Source: Streptomyces sp. ICC1
Lineage (GTDB): Bacteria; Actinomycetota; Actinomycetes; Streptomycetales; Streptomycetaceae
Direction of reading: 5' to 3'
Assembly (NCBI RefSeq): GCF_003287935.1
Contig: NZ_CP030287.1
Location: 1,922,001-1,986,000 of the forward strand
DNA: 64,000 nucleotides
The notes beneath the pieces were generated by a model. That model was not told where the DNA came from. It ran no database searches and saw only the letters and a program-made list of their open reading frames with translations. Position numbers and translations under genes: made by a program. Positions 42,190-55,836 of the stretch are shown here, one piece after another (the stretch's first letter is position 1; each line of letters opens with the position of its first letter).

Positions 42190-43275
42190 TCAGCGCAGCA
42201 CGGCCGCCAGCAGATCGACGCCCAGCGTCGTCATCTCGGGCAGGTTCAGGCTGTAGCGGACGTAACGGCCGTGCCGCCGGGCCGAGAGCAGGCCCGCACG
42301 GCGCAGGACGGCCAGGTGGCGGGAGACCTCCGGGGGTGAGAGCTCCCAGGCGTGGGCCAGCTCGCCGTTGGTGTGCGGGCCGCGGGCCAGGGTGCGCAGC
42401 AGCCGTAGCCGTACCGGATGCGCGAGCGCCTCCAGCCGTAGCGTCAGCGTCTCCAGCGGTACCGGCTCCGACGGGGCCGCCCCGGCCGCGGGGTACTGCA
42501 CCACCGGCTGCCATCCGGGCGTGGAGACCACCACCAGGTGCGGGCGGCCGAAGACGCTGGGGAGGAAGGTGACCCCCGCGCCGTGGGCGGCGGTCGCGTT
42601 GTCCTGGAGCTTGTCCACGACGATGCAGTCGCCGTCGGGGGCCAGGGTGACGGCGCCGGAGACCGAGGCGAGCGCGGCCCGGACGCCCTGGCGCTTCAAC
42701 AGGTCGTTCTTCACGCGCAGGTCGGTGGCGAGTTCCACGGCGACACCCGTCCAGGCGGCGTCGAAGAAGGCCTCCGCGCACTGCTCGAAGGTGTCGCGCA
42801 CCCGCGCCCGCACGGTGGCCGGATCCGCGAGCAGCCGCTCCGTGAAAGCCTCTTGGAGCGCGCCGCGGGCCTGGGCCAGATCGAGGACCCGCTCGCGCGC
42901 CGAGGCGTCGGCGAGCGGCGACCGCGCGCCGAAGTGGACCCGGTTGGTGCCGCACGTGGTGATGAGCGCGGCGGTCACGTACGTGTCGTCGTCGATCCGG
43001 TCCACGTCGTCCAGCTCCTCGGCGAGGGTCTGCCGGGGACGGGCGGGAACCAGGAAATCGGCGCGTGAGGAACGCCAGAGGAAATCCGCCTCCCGCAGCC
43101 GCTCGGACAGTTCCGGCGGCAGCCCGGCCCAGACGTCCGCGGCCCAGCCGGCGAGCTGCGGGTGGTGCCCGGGCTCGGCCAGCACGTGCAGCATCGCGGT
43201 CAGTTCGGCGAGCGGGGAGGCGGCGAACCGCAGCCGATCGGCCGGCAGTCCCGTGATGTCGATCCTCAGCGTCAT
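42190..43275 (-). CDS. ArsR-type regulator with DUF5937
   Basis: 361 residues. The N-terminal ~250 residues are DUF5937 (LRIDITGLPADRLRFAASPLAELTAMLHVL) and the C-terminal ~90 an ArsR HTH (RLEALAHPVRLRLLRTLARGPHTNGELA, SPPEVSRHLAVLRRAGLLSARRHGRYVRYSL). These regulators usually sit divergent to an MFS drug exporter, as here. It presumably binds the 29-bp inverted repeat at 43311-43339. Convergent with the EntS-like gene, 8-bp gap. Confidence 0.87.
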   Translation of the reverse strand: MTLRIDITGLPADRLRFAASPLAELTAMLHVLAEPGHHPQLAGWAADVWAGLPPELSERLREADFLWRSSRADFLVPARPRQTLAEELDDVDRIDDDTYVTAALITTCGTNRVHFGARSPLADASARERVLDLAQARGALQEAFTERLLADPATVRARVRDTFEQCAEAFFDAAWTGVAVELATDLRVKNDLLKRQGVRAALASVSGAVTLAPDGDCIVVDKLQDNATAAHGAGVTFLPSVFGRPHLVVVSTPGWQPVVQYPAAGAAPSEPVPLETLTLRLEALAHPVRLRLLRTLARGPHTNGELAHAWELSPPEVSRHLAVLRRAGLLSARRHGRYVRYSLNLPEMTTLGVDLLAAVLR

Positions 43276-43310
43276 CCGGTCATCATCGCCGGTCGGAGGG
43301 CTCGCACCGC

Positions 43311-43339
43311 CGTCGGTTGACGATGGGCGTCAACCGACG
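43311..43339. promoter_or_regulatory. perfect 12-bp inverted repeat, operator between ArsR and MFS genes
   Basis: CGTCGGTTGACG (43311-43322) and CGTCAACCGACG (43328-43339) flank a 5-bp spacer. The 99-bp divergent gap has no other dyad of this quality. TTGAC in the left arm could double as a -35 element for the MFS gene. Confidence 0.65.
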
Positions 43340-43374
43340 TGCCCCGGCCCGCCGCCGCACGCACCGTGGCCGCC

Positions 43375-44676
43375 ATGGAAGCAGCCAGCACCAAGACCAA
43401 GTCCCGCGCCGGGTCCCGCATCAGGTTCCGCACGAGGTTCCGCGGCACGTCCCGATTCGACTCCCGCACCCTCATCCGCGCCTCCGGAGGCCCCCGCTAC
43501 GCCGTGGCCCTGGCCGTGGACGCACTCGGTACCGGCCTGCTGCGCCCCTTCCTGCTGCTCTACGGAGTGACGGTGCTGGGGCTGTCCGCGCCGGCCACCG
43601 GCACCGCCATGACCGTCGGCGTCGTCGCGGGGCTGGTGTGCATGCCCGCCCTGGGCCGCTGGCTGGACCGGGGCGCGCGCAGCTCGGCCGTGGCGGCCTC
43701 GATGCTGGTACGGGTCCTGGGCGTGGCCCTGCTGCTGGCCGCACCGGCCGGGCACGTCTGGCTGTTCGCGGCGGCCGCGCTCTTCCTCGGCATCGGCAAC
43801 CAGGCGTGGCCGGCCGCCCACGCCGCCCTCGTGGCCACGGTCTCCCACGGCCGGGAACGCGACGCGGCCCTCGCGTGGGGGCGCGCCCTGCGCAACGCCG
43901 GCCTCGGCGCGGGCGCGCTGCTCGCCACCGCCTGCCTGGCGGGGGGCCCCACCGCACTGCAGGCCCTGGCAGCCGTCACCGGGCTCAGCTACCTGGCCGC
44001 GGCCGCCTTGGCCTGGTCCGTCAAGGTGCGCGCACACCAGGGGGCGTCCCCGGCCGGCCCGGCCGAATCAGCGGACAAGGCCGGCCCGGTCGACCAGGCC
44101 GGCCCGGCCGCCGACGGGAACGGCGGGCCCGCACCCCGGACGCGCGCGCTGCTGGCCGCCAACGTGGTGTACGTCTTCTGCCTCAACGTCCCCGAGATCG
44201 CGCTTCCCCTCGTCCTGATGACCCAACTGGACGCGTCCCCGGTGTGGTCGGCGGCCATCTTCGTGGCCAACACGGTGCTCGTGGTCGCTCTCCAGGTCCC
44301 GCTCACCGTCCTGATGTCGCGCTTCCCCCGGCGGACCGTGCTGGCCATCGCCGGCGTGGTGCTCACCGCTTCGTACCTCGGTTTCCTCGCGGCCACCTCG
44401 CTGGGGCACGGCTGGGGACCCCCGGCCGTCGCCGCGGTGTCCGTGGTCTGCACCCTCGGCGAGATCCTCTACGCGGGCACCGCCACCGCGCTCGTCACGG
44501 ACCTCGCCCCGACGCGGCTGCTGGGACGCGCCCTCGCCCGATTCCAGCTCTCGACCGGTTTCGGCCTGGCCGTCTCCCCGGCGGCGATCACCACGCTCGC
44601 ACCCCACGGCCCGGCCGCGCTCTGGGGCACGCTCGCCGCCGCGACGCTCCTCTCCGCCGCCGTCATCGCCCGGTGA
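43375..44676 (+). CDS. MFS transporter
   Basis: 433 residues with ~12 hydrophobic segments (ALAVDALGTGLLRPFLLLYG, MTVGVVAGLVCMPALGRWLDRGARS). A long Ala/Gly/Asp loop divides the two halves. Probably a drug exporter under the divergent ArsR/DUF5937 protein. The start is uncertain: GTG at 43339 would begin inside the operator, so the ATG at 43375 is preferred. The first ~30 residues are Arg/Ser-rich. Confidence 0.8.
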   Translation: MEAASTKTKSRAGSRIRFRTRFRGTSRFDSRTLIRASGGPRYAVALAVDALGTGLLRPFLLLYGVTVLGLSAPATGTAMTVGVVAGLVCMPALGRWLDRGARSSAVAASMLVRVLGVALLLAAPAGHVWLFAAAALFLGIGNQAWPAAHAALVATVSHGRERDAALAWGRALRNAGLGAGALLATACLAGGPTALQALAAVTGLSYLAAAALAWSVKVRAHQGASPAGPAESADKAGPVDQAGPAADGNGGPAPRTRALLAANVVYVFCLNVPEIALPLVLMTQLDASPVWSAAIFVANTVLVVALQVPLTVLMSRFPRRTVLAIAGVVLTASYLGFLAATSLGHGWGPPAVAAVSVVCTLGEILYAGTATALVTDLAPTRLLGRALARFQLSTGFGLAVSPAAITTLAPHGPAALWGTLAAATLLSAAVIAR

Positions 44677-44694
44677 CGCGCACCCGCGGGGCCT

Positions 44695-45549
44695 TCACGC
44701 AGGCCGGAGCTCCCGGGCGATGTCGCGCCGCCACATCACGATCTGCGTGGTCCCGGGGCCGTGCCAGCCCGTTCCCCGGGCCACGGCCAGCCGCCGGTCC
44801 GTCCGGGTCCACCACTTCAGCCGGACCTCGTCCTCCGGGGCCACCTGGTACGGGGCCGCGGTGATCGCGACGGGGGAGCCGTCCCGGGTCCAGGAGACCA
44901 GGCGGTCCAGCCAGTCGTGGTCCAGGCCGTCACTGCCGTACTGCGTGCAGGTCCACGGGCTGCACCGGCGACTGCGGCGCCGCTGGAGCCACTGGGGGCA
45001 GCAGCCCGAGAGGCTTCGTTTCAGCCCGGAGGCCGCCGCCCACGCCGTGATCGACTCCTGTGCGGCGCGCCGGTCCCGGACGGCCTCCTCGTGCCGGGCC
45101 AGGGCCTGCGGCGTCAGGGACCTGGGCGGCCCGGGGAGTTCGAGCCCGTACGGCCAGCGGACCGCCCCGCGCTCCTTGCCGAAGACGGCGCCGGGCCCGT
45201 CGGCGACCGGGGGCCGGGGCCGCCGCGCCCCCGCGCGTCCGGGCCGCCGTGGTGCGGGGGGTCGGTCCAGGGAGTCGTACCGCCGGCCGGGAACCCGCTC
45301 CTCGAGCCCGGGCGCCTTGCCGACGTCGCGCTGGTAGTGCCGGGTTCCGGCATCGGCCCGCGACGTGTGCATCGCCGTGAGCGGGTCGTGGCCGCCGGGA
45401 GCCAGGCCGAGTCCGGCCTGGACCCGGTCCAGGCGCGCCAACTCGCCCTTCTTCCGGGGCGCGTCGCACTCCTCGCGGGGCAAGGCGCCGCATTGGGGGC
45501 ACCGTTGTGCCAGAGCGTAGTCAGCCAGAGGCGGGAACCAGTCGATCAC
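44695..45549 (-). CDS. hypothetical protein with N-terminal zinc-ribbon-like motif
   Basis: 284 residues. RCPQCGALPREECDAPRKKGELARLDR at ~15-42 carries three cysteines of a short zinc-binding module often seen in phage and actinomycete proteins. The middle is Pro/Arg-rich and disordered. The C-terminal ~120 residues (DRLVSWTRDGSPVAITAAPYQ, GTGWHGPGTTQIVMWRRDI) form a separate beta domain. GTG start at 45549 with a weak ribosome site. Function unknown. Confidence 0.6.
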   Translation of the reverse strand: MIDWFPPLADYALAQRCPQCGALPREECDAPRKKGELARLDRVQAGLGLAPGGHDPLTAMHTSRADAGTRHYQRDVGKAPGLEERVPGRRYDSLDRPPAPRRPGRAGARRPRPPVADGPGAVFGKERGAVRWPYGLELPGPPRSLTPQALARHEEAVRDRRAAQESITAWAAASGLKRSLSGCCPQWLQRRRSRRCSPWTCTQYGSDGLDHDWLDRLVSWTRDGSPVAITAAPYQVAPEDEVRLKWWTRTDRRLAVARGTGWHGPGTTQIVMWRRDIARELRPA

Positions 45550-45636
45550 AGACCGAGGTTAAGGGTTTCACTCCGTTCTGTCCTGATTCATCCCCGCGCG
45601 TCGCCCCGCCTCCGATCGGTCACCGGCGCAACGCGC

Positions 45637-47244
45637 TCAGCGGAGCGCGGGGATCACGTCGCGCGTCTCGTCGACCCCGATGTCCGCGCCGTGCCGGGCG
45701 AGCGCCCCCGGGGGCGTCTCGTCCGCGCAGACCGTGCCCCGCGCGGGCAGGGCCAGGGTGGCGAGGTAGTCGTCGACCAGCGCGCTGACACACGCGCTCC
45801 GGTTGTAGGCGGTGTGTCCTTCGGCCGCGAAGGTCAGCAGCCGCCCGCTGTCCAGCGTCCCGGCGAGGGCCACGGCGTCCTGGTACGGGGTGTCCGGGTC
45901 CCCGGTCGTGCCGAGCACCAGGATCGGTGCGGAGCCGGCCGCCCGGTAGGAGCCCTCGAAGCGGCTCGGCCGCTCCGCCTGCCACTGGGCGCAGGCGGGC
46001 GCGTGGTTGTGGTCGTAGGTGGGCGGCCCGAGGCCGATGGGGGGTCCCAGCAGCGGAGCGGCGGCGACGTGGGCGCCGACCAGCGCGCCCAGGAGCGGGC
46101 GGCTGGTCGGATAGACCCGGTCGGCGCACTCGACGGCCAGGTTGACGTTGAGGAAGTCGAAGGACGCGGGTGAGGGCGGGGACAGCAGGAACGAACCCTT
46201 GTGCGCCTGGGCCGCCCGCAGGGCCTCTCCCAGGTAGGGCCAGACCTCCTTGCCCGAGTTGATGTTGAACATCAGGCGGTAGGCCAGGGTGTAGCCGGTG
46301 GCCGGGCGCCCGCTCGCGGTGATGACCGGGTCGGCGTCCAGCGCCCGCTTGAGCCGCTCGAAGGCCTGCCGGGGCTCGCCCTCGCCGAAACCGCAGGCCG
46401 CGGCGTTCTGCGCGCACCAGTCGAAGAACCGGCCGACCGCCGTGTCCAGGGCGACGAACTGGGCGGCGTCGTAGGCGTACGGCACCTCCGCGTAACGACG
46501 CGGATCGTACGCCCCGTCCAAGACCATGGCGCGGACCCGCCGGGGGAACTGCGCGGCGTAGACGGTGCCGACGTAACTGCCGAAGGAGCGGCCGTAGAAG
46601 GTGAGCGACTCCTCGCCGAGGGCCTGGCGCAGCAGGTCGATGTCCCTGGCGTTCGACCCGGTGCCGACGAACGGCACGAGGTCGCCGGAGCGTTCGCGGC
46701 AGGCGGTGGCGAATTCGAGGCCCTGCCGGACGGCGGATCCCAGGGCTCCCGGGCCGGGCACACCGCGCGCGGCGTCCACGGCGGCCGCGTACTCCTTGTC
46801 GTTCCAGCACTCCACCTGCCCGCTGCGCCCCACACCGCGCATGTCGTACCCGACGACGTCGAAGGAGCCACGGAGTGCGGCGGGGAGTGCCTCATAGCTG
46901 TCACGGGCGAAGTTCACGCCGGAGTTGCCGGGTCCGCCGGGGTGCAGAAGCAGGACGCCGGTGCGGTGCGCCGGGTCGGCGGCGAGCCGCCGGGTGACCG
47001 CCAACGCGACCGTACGGCCGGTGGGTTGGCGGTAGTCCAGTGGTACGAGAGCGGTCGCGCACTCGAAACCGTCCCCGGGGTCCTCGCAGGGGCCCCAGGC
47101 CAGAACGGGCACGGGCGGGGCGGCGGCGGTCGCCGCGGAGGCGGCCCGGGGCGCGGCCCCGAGGAGTGCGGTGACCGCGACCAGAGCGAGGGCCATGCCC
47201 CACACCGCCCGCTTGCGCAGGTCATCCGATAAACGGCTCTGCAT
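45637..47244 (-). CDS. secreted alpha/beta hydrolase (tripeptidyl aminopeptidase type)
   Basis: 535 residues. Signal peptide ~1-38 (MALALVAVTALLGAAPRAASAA). The catalytic domain has HPGGPGNSG (oxyanion), VGYDMRGVGRSG, the nucleophile elbow FYGRSFGSYVG, and a C-terminal TAP-like part with VLGTTGDPDTPYQ (Asp) and EGHTAYNRSACV (His). This matches the Streptomyces SlpD/E-Tap family that removes N-terminal tripeptides from secreted proteins. ATG at 47244 with AAAGGGAG upstream. Confidence 0.88.
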   Translation of the reverse strand: MQSRLSDDLRKRAVWGMALALVAVTALLGAAPRAASAATAAAPPVPVLAWGPCEDPGDGFECATALVPLDYRQPTGRTVALAVTRRLAADPAHRTGVLLLHPGGPGNSGVNFARDSYEALPAALRGSFDVVGYDMRGVGRSGQVECWNDKEYAAAVDAARGVPGPGALGSAVRQGLEFATACRERSGDLVPFVGTGSNARDIDLLRQALGEESLTFYGRSFGSYVGTVYAAQFPRRVRAMVLDGAYDPRRYAEVPYAYDAAQFVALDTAVGRFFDWCAQNAAACGFGEGEPRQAFERLKRALDADPVITASGRPATGYTLAYRLMFNINSGKEVWPYLGEALRAAQAHKGSFLLSPPSPASFDFLNVNLAVECADRVYPTSRPLLGALVGAHVAAAPLLGPPIGLGPPTYDHNHAPACAQWQAERPSRFEGSYRAAGSAPILVLGTTGDPDTPYQDAVALAGTLDSGRLLTFAAEGHTAYNRSACVSALVDDYLATLALPARGTVCADETPPGALARHGADIGVDETRDVIPALR

Positions 47245-47579
47245 GCGGTGAACTCCCTTTGCTGCAGGTCGAAAGGGCAGCGCACAAGGTCGGGGGCACG
47301 TGCGGGTCGCCCGCGCTCGGCTGAGCGGCACGCCCAGGTTCGCACCCGTGGGAGCGGCCGGGATAGACGACGGGCCGGACGGGATGCGGAAGGGACGCCT
47401 CGGGTGGCCCCGTCGCCGACGGCCCGTCGCCGCCGCTCTCTTGGCCGCCGCTCTCTTGGCGAGCGGACCGCATCCCCGGCGGGCATCGGGGTGGTCGTGG
47501 TGTGGCGGGTGGGTGATCCACGGGAAGAAGAGGCATGTCGTGCGTCTGTGCGATGCGGGCTCTAGTCTTCTGTGGCGCA
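47245..47579. other. 335-bp divergent intergenic region
   Basis: No gene is supported. It contains two direct copies of GCCGCCGCTCTCTTGG at about 47430-47462 and the divergent promoters of the hydrolase and of the 47580 gene. TAGTCT at 47562-47567 is a possible -10 close to the ATG at 47580, which would give a nearly leaderless message. Confidence 0.45.
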
Positions 47580-48007
47580 TGACCTCACTTCGCCGTCCTC
47601 GGCGTGCCCGTCTGATCGCCGTGTGTGTCGCCGCTCTCACCGCCCTGCCGCTGGCCGCGGCCGCCGGTGTCTCCGCCTCCCCCCTGCCCGCGAACCTGAC
47701 CGGGCACCCGGCGCCGGAGGACTGCGACGCCGCGCGCGAGATGCTGGGCGACTCCGTGTCCGTGTACCTGGACGGCGGGCCGACCCCGGGCATCCAGCCG
47801 TCGTCGATCGTCGACGCCACCGGGAAGGTTCCCGTCCTGCTGCGCCAGGGCGCGCCGACCGCCCCGTACCCCTCCCCGTACGGGCAGCCGCCCGCGCCGG
47901 CCCGCGCGGGCTCCCTCGCGCCGCCGAGCCCGAAGGCCACCGCCGGGTTCGTCCTCGCGGCCCTGCTCTGCTTCGCCGTCGGGATCTGGGCCCTGACCCA
48001 GATCTAG
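47580..48007 (+). CDS. exported protein containing a TsaC/Sua5 C-terminal fragment
   Basis: 142 residues. Signal-like helix 10-30 (LIAVCVAALTALPLAAAAG). Residues ~38-95 (ANLTGHPAPEDCDAAREMLG, VSVYLDGGPTPGIQPSSIVD, GKVPVLLRQG) are clearly the end of the TsaC/Sua5 (YrdC) domain of L-threonylcarbamoyladenylate synthase. A Pro-rich linker and a terminal membrane helix (TAGFVLAALLCFAVGIWAL) follow. The ATP- and threonine-binding parts of TsaC are absent, so it cannot be the tRNA-modification enzyme. A chimera or relic; whether it is expressed is unknown. Confidence 0.6.
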
Positions 48008-48009
48008 TT

Positions 48010-48042
48010 CCGGGTCCGGGTCTGGGTCCGGGTCCGGGTCGG
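48010..48042. repeat. hexanucleotide (GGGTCC-type) tandem repeat
   Basis: About five GGGTCC/GGGTCT units fill the gap between two convergent genes, just before the stop codon of the surface-protein gene. Confidence 0.8.
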
Positions 48043-48046
48043 GCCC

Positions 48047-49417
48047 TCAGCTCGGCCGGCGCCGGGACAGCAGGATCCAGCCACCGAGCACGAGCAGCAG
48101 CAGCGTCCCCGTGCCGAAGCCGGCGCCCGCGACCACGCGCATCACCGAACGGTTCTCGGCGGCGTCGGCGGCCTCCAGGGCCGTGGTGCCCTCCTTGGCG
48201 GCGGCGCGGTCCTCGGTCCCGACCCCGAAGCCCCCGGCGGCGAGGCCCTCGGCGTAGGCGGGGGCCTTGCCCGCCGCGCCGATGACCTCCAGGCGCAGGG
48301 TCAGCGGCACGGGCGCGGCGTCCTCGGTGAACTCCCCGACCTTCTTGGCCATGGTCACGCTGACGTAGTACCAGCCGGCCACCCGGACCGGCTCCACCTT
48401 CCGGTCCGAGGAGAAGCGGTTCTCGTACGCCACCGGCGCGGTCCGCGGCAGGGTGACGCTCGCCTGCTTGCCGTCGTAGGTGGCGTCCTCGTTGTCGACC
48501 AGGCCCCGGTACGGGGAGTACAGCGAGACGCTCAGCCCGGACGAGGCCGAGCCGTACTCCTTCGTCATCTTGCCGGCGGACAGCTCGGCCCCCAGGCCCA
48601 GTTGCTGCCCCCAGTCGAGCGGCACCCGGTAGTAGCGCGTCTGGCCGGGCCGCAGCTCGTCGCTCCACACCCCGCTGCCCAGGGCCCGCGCGTCGTTGAA
48701 GCCGCTCCCGCCGGTCCGCGGCGCCGGATCGGTCCCCGGCAGGGTCGGGGACGCCGACGGCCAGACGCTGGGCGCCGTGGTGGGCGCGCTGCCGCCGCCG
48801 AGCCCGGGCTCGCGCTGGACGCGCAGCTCCAGCGGCCAGGCGGCCTGGTCGGCGCCCTTGGACGCCGTGCGGGTGACCTTGACGTAGTAGGTGCCGGGCT
48901 GTTGGCAGCCCGAGTCCTCGCGCAGCATCCGGAAGCCCACGGCGCTGACGGGCACCGCGTCGTAGCCGAAGCTCCCCCGGCCCGGGTTTCCCGGGCAGTA
49001 GTGGTTCTCGGTGTTCACGACCTCCACCTCGACCCCGTCGCCGTAGGCGACCTTGGCGCCCACGGGCGGCTGGAGCACCCCGGAGACGTACATGGTCGAG
49101 CGGTCGTCTAGGTAGAGCCGGTAGTAGCGCTCGCCCGGGGCGATCGAGTCCTTGTAGAGCGACCCGGGCTCCAGCAGCGGGGAGCCCGCCGTCGACGGCT
49201 TGCCCTCGACGGCCTTCGCCCCGTCCGCGCCCCGGTAGGAGGGCACCGGCTGCGGGGTCCCCGCCGCTCCGGCGGCCCCCGGCAGGGCGGCGAGCAGCCC
49301 CAGGGCCGCCACCACCGCGCCCGCACCCGTCCGCACCCCGCGCCGGCCTGCCGGCCCGCGGCCTGCCAGACGCACGCCTGTCCGCCCCCGGCGTACCTGC
49401 CCCAGCACCTGCTCCAT
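48047..49417 (-). CDS. cell-surface protein with C-terminal membrane anchor
   Basis: 456 residues from an ATG at 49417 with GGGGTGG upstream. Signal segment (~30-50, VVAALGLLAALPGAAGAAG), a large extracellular part with two similar ~140-residue domains (GERYYRLYLDDRSTMYVSGVLQPP; GQTRYYRVPLDWGQQLGLGAELS) separated by a Ser/Thr/Pro linker, and a C-terminal helix VMRVVAGAGFGTGTLLLLVLGGWILL with RRR stop-transfer. The repeated YYR..-GL pattern suggests pre-peptidase-like beta domains. Similar proteins accompany type VII (ESX) secretion loci; no ESX genes are present here. Confidence 0.7.
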   Translation of the reverse strand: MEQVLGQVRRGRTGVRLAGRGPAGRRGVRTGAGAVVAALGLLAALPGAAGAAGTPQPVPSYRGADGAKAVEGKPSTAGSPLLEPGSLYKDSIAPGERYYRLYLDDRSTMYVSGVLQPPVGAKVAYGDGVEVEVVNTENHYCPGNPGRGSFGYDAVPVSAVGFRMLREDSGCQQPGTYYVKVTRTASKGADQAAWPLELRVQREPGLGGGSAPTTAPSVWPSASPTLPGTDPAPRTGGSGFNDARALGSGVWSDELRPGQTRYYRVPLDWGQQLGLGAELSAGKMTKEYGSASSGLSVSLYSPYRGLVDNEDATYDGKQASVTLPRTAPVAYENRFSSDRKVEPVRVAGWYYVSVTMAKKVGEFTEDAAPVPLTLRLEVIGAAGKAPAYAEGLAAGGFGVGTEDRAAAKEGTTALEAADAAENRSVMRVVAGAGFGTGTLLLLVLGGWILLSRRRPS

Positions 49418-49491
49418 CACGTACATCCACCCCGAATTTGCCAGCGCAAGCCAAATCTTTGCATGTCGCAATTTTTCGTCACAGAGCAGCA

Positions 49492-49525
49492 CAAAGCCCC
49501 GACCGCAGCGGCAGTCGGGGCTTTG
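49492..49525 (-). terminator. hairpin terminator after DLW-39
   Basis: Perfect 12-bp arms CAAAGCCCCGAC (49492-49503) and GTCGGGGCTTTG (49514-49525), 10-nt loop, 17 bp past the DLW-39 stop. The flank toward lower coordinates is T-rich on the minus strand. Confidence 0.7.
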
Positions 49526-49541
49526 GGATCAACCTTGGGTC

Positions 49542-49676
49542 TCACACACCGGAACCAGAAGGCACGGAGTCAGTTGCCTCCGTCCACAGGTCCTGCTCGG
49601 CGCGGTCCGCCTGGATCTGGCGGTACACGAGGAGCCCGCCGATGGCGGCCAGTGCGACCAGGAGCAGCTTCTTCAC
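49542..49676 (-). CDS. DLW-39 family protein
   Basis: 44 residues, GTG start at 49676 with GAGG upstream. KKLLLVALAAIGGLLVYRQIQ forms one membrane helix and RAEQDLWTEATD contains the DLW motif that names this actinobacterial family. It characteristically lies next to the tRNA-Ile gene near gyrA. Function unknown. Confidence 0.85.
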   Translation of the reverse strand: MKKLLLVALAAIGGLLVYRQIQADRAEQDLWTEATDSVPSGSGV

Positions 49677-49793
49677 CGCGCGACCTCGTCTTTCGTTGAC
49701 GTAGGAGACTTCTGGCGCCCAACAATACACACCGACCGATATCCGTTCGGCGGCCTTTCGACCAGCAGGTGGAACCCAACTGGCCCTACGACA

Positions 49794-49824
49794 AAGACCC
49801 CCAGGCCAAGGGCCTGGGGGTCTT
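49794..49824 (-). terminator. hairpin terminator of tRNA-Ile
   Basis: Perfect 14-bp arms AAGACCCCCAGGCC (49794-49807) and GGCCTGGGGGTCTT (49811-49824) with a 3-nt loop, immediately past the tRNA 3' end. Confidence 0.75.
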
Positions 49825-49832
49825 CGACACTG

Positions 49833-49906
49833 TGGGGCTAACAGGATTTGAACCTGTGGCCTCATCCTTATCAGGGATGCGCTCTAACCAACTGAGCTAT
49901 AGCCCC
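49833..49906 (-). tRNA. tRNA-Ile (GAT)
   Basis: 74 nt. The minus strand begins GGGGCTATAGCTCAGTTGG and ends TTCAAATCCTGTTAGCCCCA; the acceptor stem GGGGCTA pairs with TAGCCCC. The anticodon loop CTGATAA gives anticodon GAT. CCA is not encoded. Its position between DUF3566/gyrA and DLW-39 is conserved in Streptomyces. Confidence 0.95.
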
Positions 49907-50024
49907 ATCCGCGCTGCGCGCTGACTTCTGAAGGTTAGCGCACAGACCCGGTGACTCCAAAATCGGTTCCGGTGACCCGTCTGCGCAGGTCACCAGCCCG
50001 TCTGCCGACCCACCCCGCAGGGGT

Positions 50025-50654
50025 CTACTCGTCCTCGGCGAGGGTCAGCTCCACACCGCCGACGAAGCCCGCCGACAGGTTGTAGATGAACGCGCCCAGG
50101 GTCGCCAGCGCCGTCATGAGCACCACGTCGATGACCGAGATCACCGACGTGAAGATCAGGACGCGCGGCAGCGACAGGAAGGTCTGGAGGTCGAAGCCGT
50201 TGCTCTCGTTCGAGCCGGTGGCCTCGCTGATCGTGCCGCCGACGCTGGAGAAGATGCCCATGGCGTCCATGACCATCCACAGCACCACCGACGCGACGAT
50301 CGTGCAGACGCCCAGCGCGATCGACAGCAGGAAGCTGACCTTCATCACCGACCAGGGGTCGGCCTTGGCCACCCTGAGCCGCGCCTTGCGCGTCCTGGGC
50401 GCCGTACGGGCCCCCGTGCGCGGCTTGCGCTGCGCCCCCGGGTCCCCGCCGCCGCGCGGCGCCCCGGGGCCCGAAGGCGCCGAGTACGCCTGCGGCGGGT
50501 GGTAGGGCTGCTGCGGACCGGCCGGCGGCTGGTTCGGCTGCGGCGGCTGCGATCCTCGGGTGTCCGTCACGGTTCCCCCCTGGGAGTCCGCGGCGGCGCC
50601 ACGGGCACCGTTCGCTCCAGTCTCGGCCGGTCCGGCGCCCGTGGCTCCACTCAC
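50025..50654 (-). CDS. DUF3566 membrane protein
   Basis: 209 residues. The N-terminal ~90 residues are Pro/Gln/Gly-rich and disordered. Then follows the DUF3566 core: RVAKADPWSVMKVSFLLSIALGVCTIVASVVLWMV (helix 1), a loop with SSVGGTISEATG, and RVLIFTSVISVIDVVLMTALATLGAFIYNLSAGFVGGVELTL (helices 2-3; shown in part). This family is almost always located after gyrA in actinobacteria; the role is unknown. GTG at 50654, 2 bp after the gyrA stop. Confidence 0.9.
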   Translation of the reverse strand: MSGATGAGPAETGANGARGAAADSQGGTVTDTRGSQPPQPNQPPAGPQQPYHPPQAYSAPSGPGAPRGGGDPGAQRKPRTGARTAPRTRKARLRVAKADPWSVMKVSFLLSIALGVCTIVASVVLWMVMDAMGIFSSVGGTISEATGSNESNGFDLQTFLSLPRVLIFTSVISVIDVVLMTALATLGAFIYNLSAGFVGGVELTLAEDE

Positions 50655-50656
50655 GC

Positions 50657-53290
<2,634 letters not shown>

Positions 53291-53330
53291 AGCTGGTCAG
53301 AAGTCCTTTCAAGCAGTCAGCTGAGCCGAC

Positions 53331-55836
<2,506 letters not shown>

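Noticed and set aside
49677..49793. Expected tRNA-Ala gene next to tRNA-Ile
   Set aside because: I looked for an acceptor stem and TTCGAATC-type arm on both strands in the flanks and found none; only tRNA-Ile is present here.
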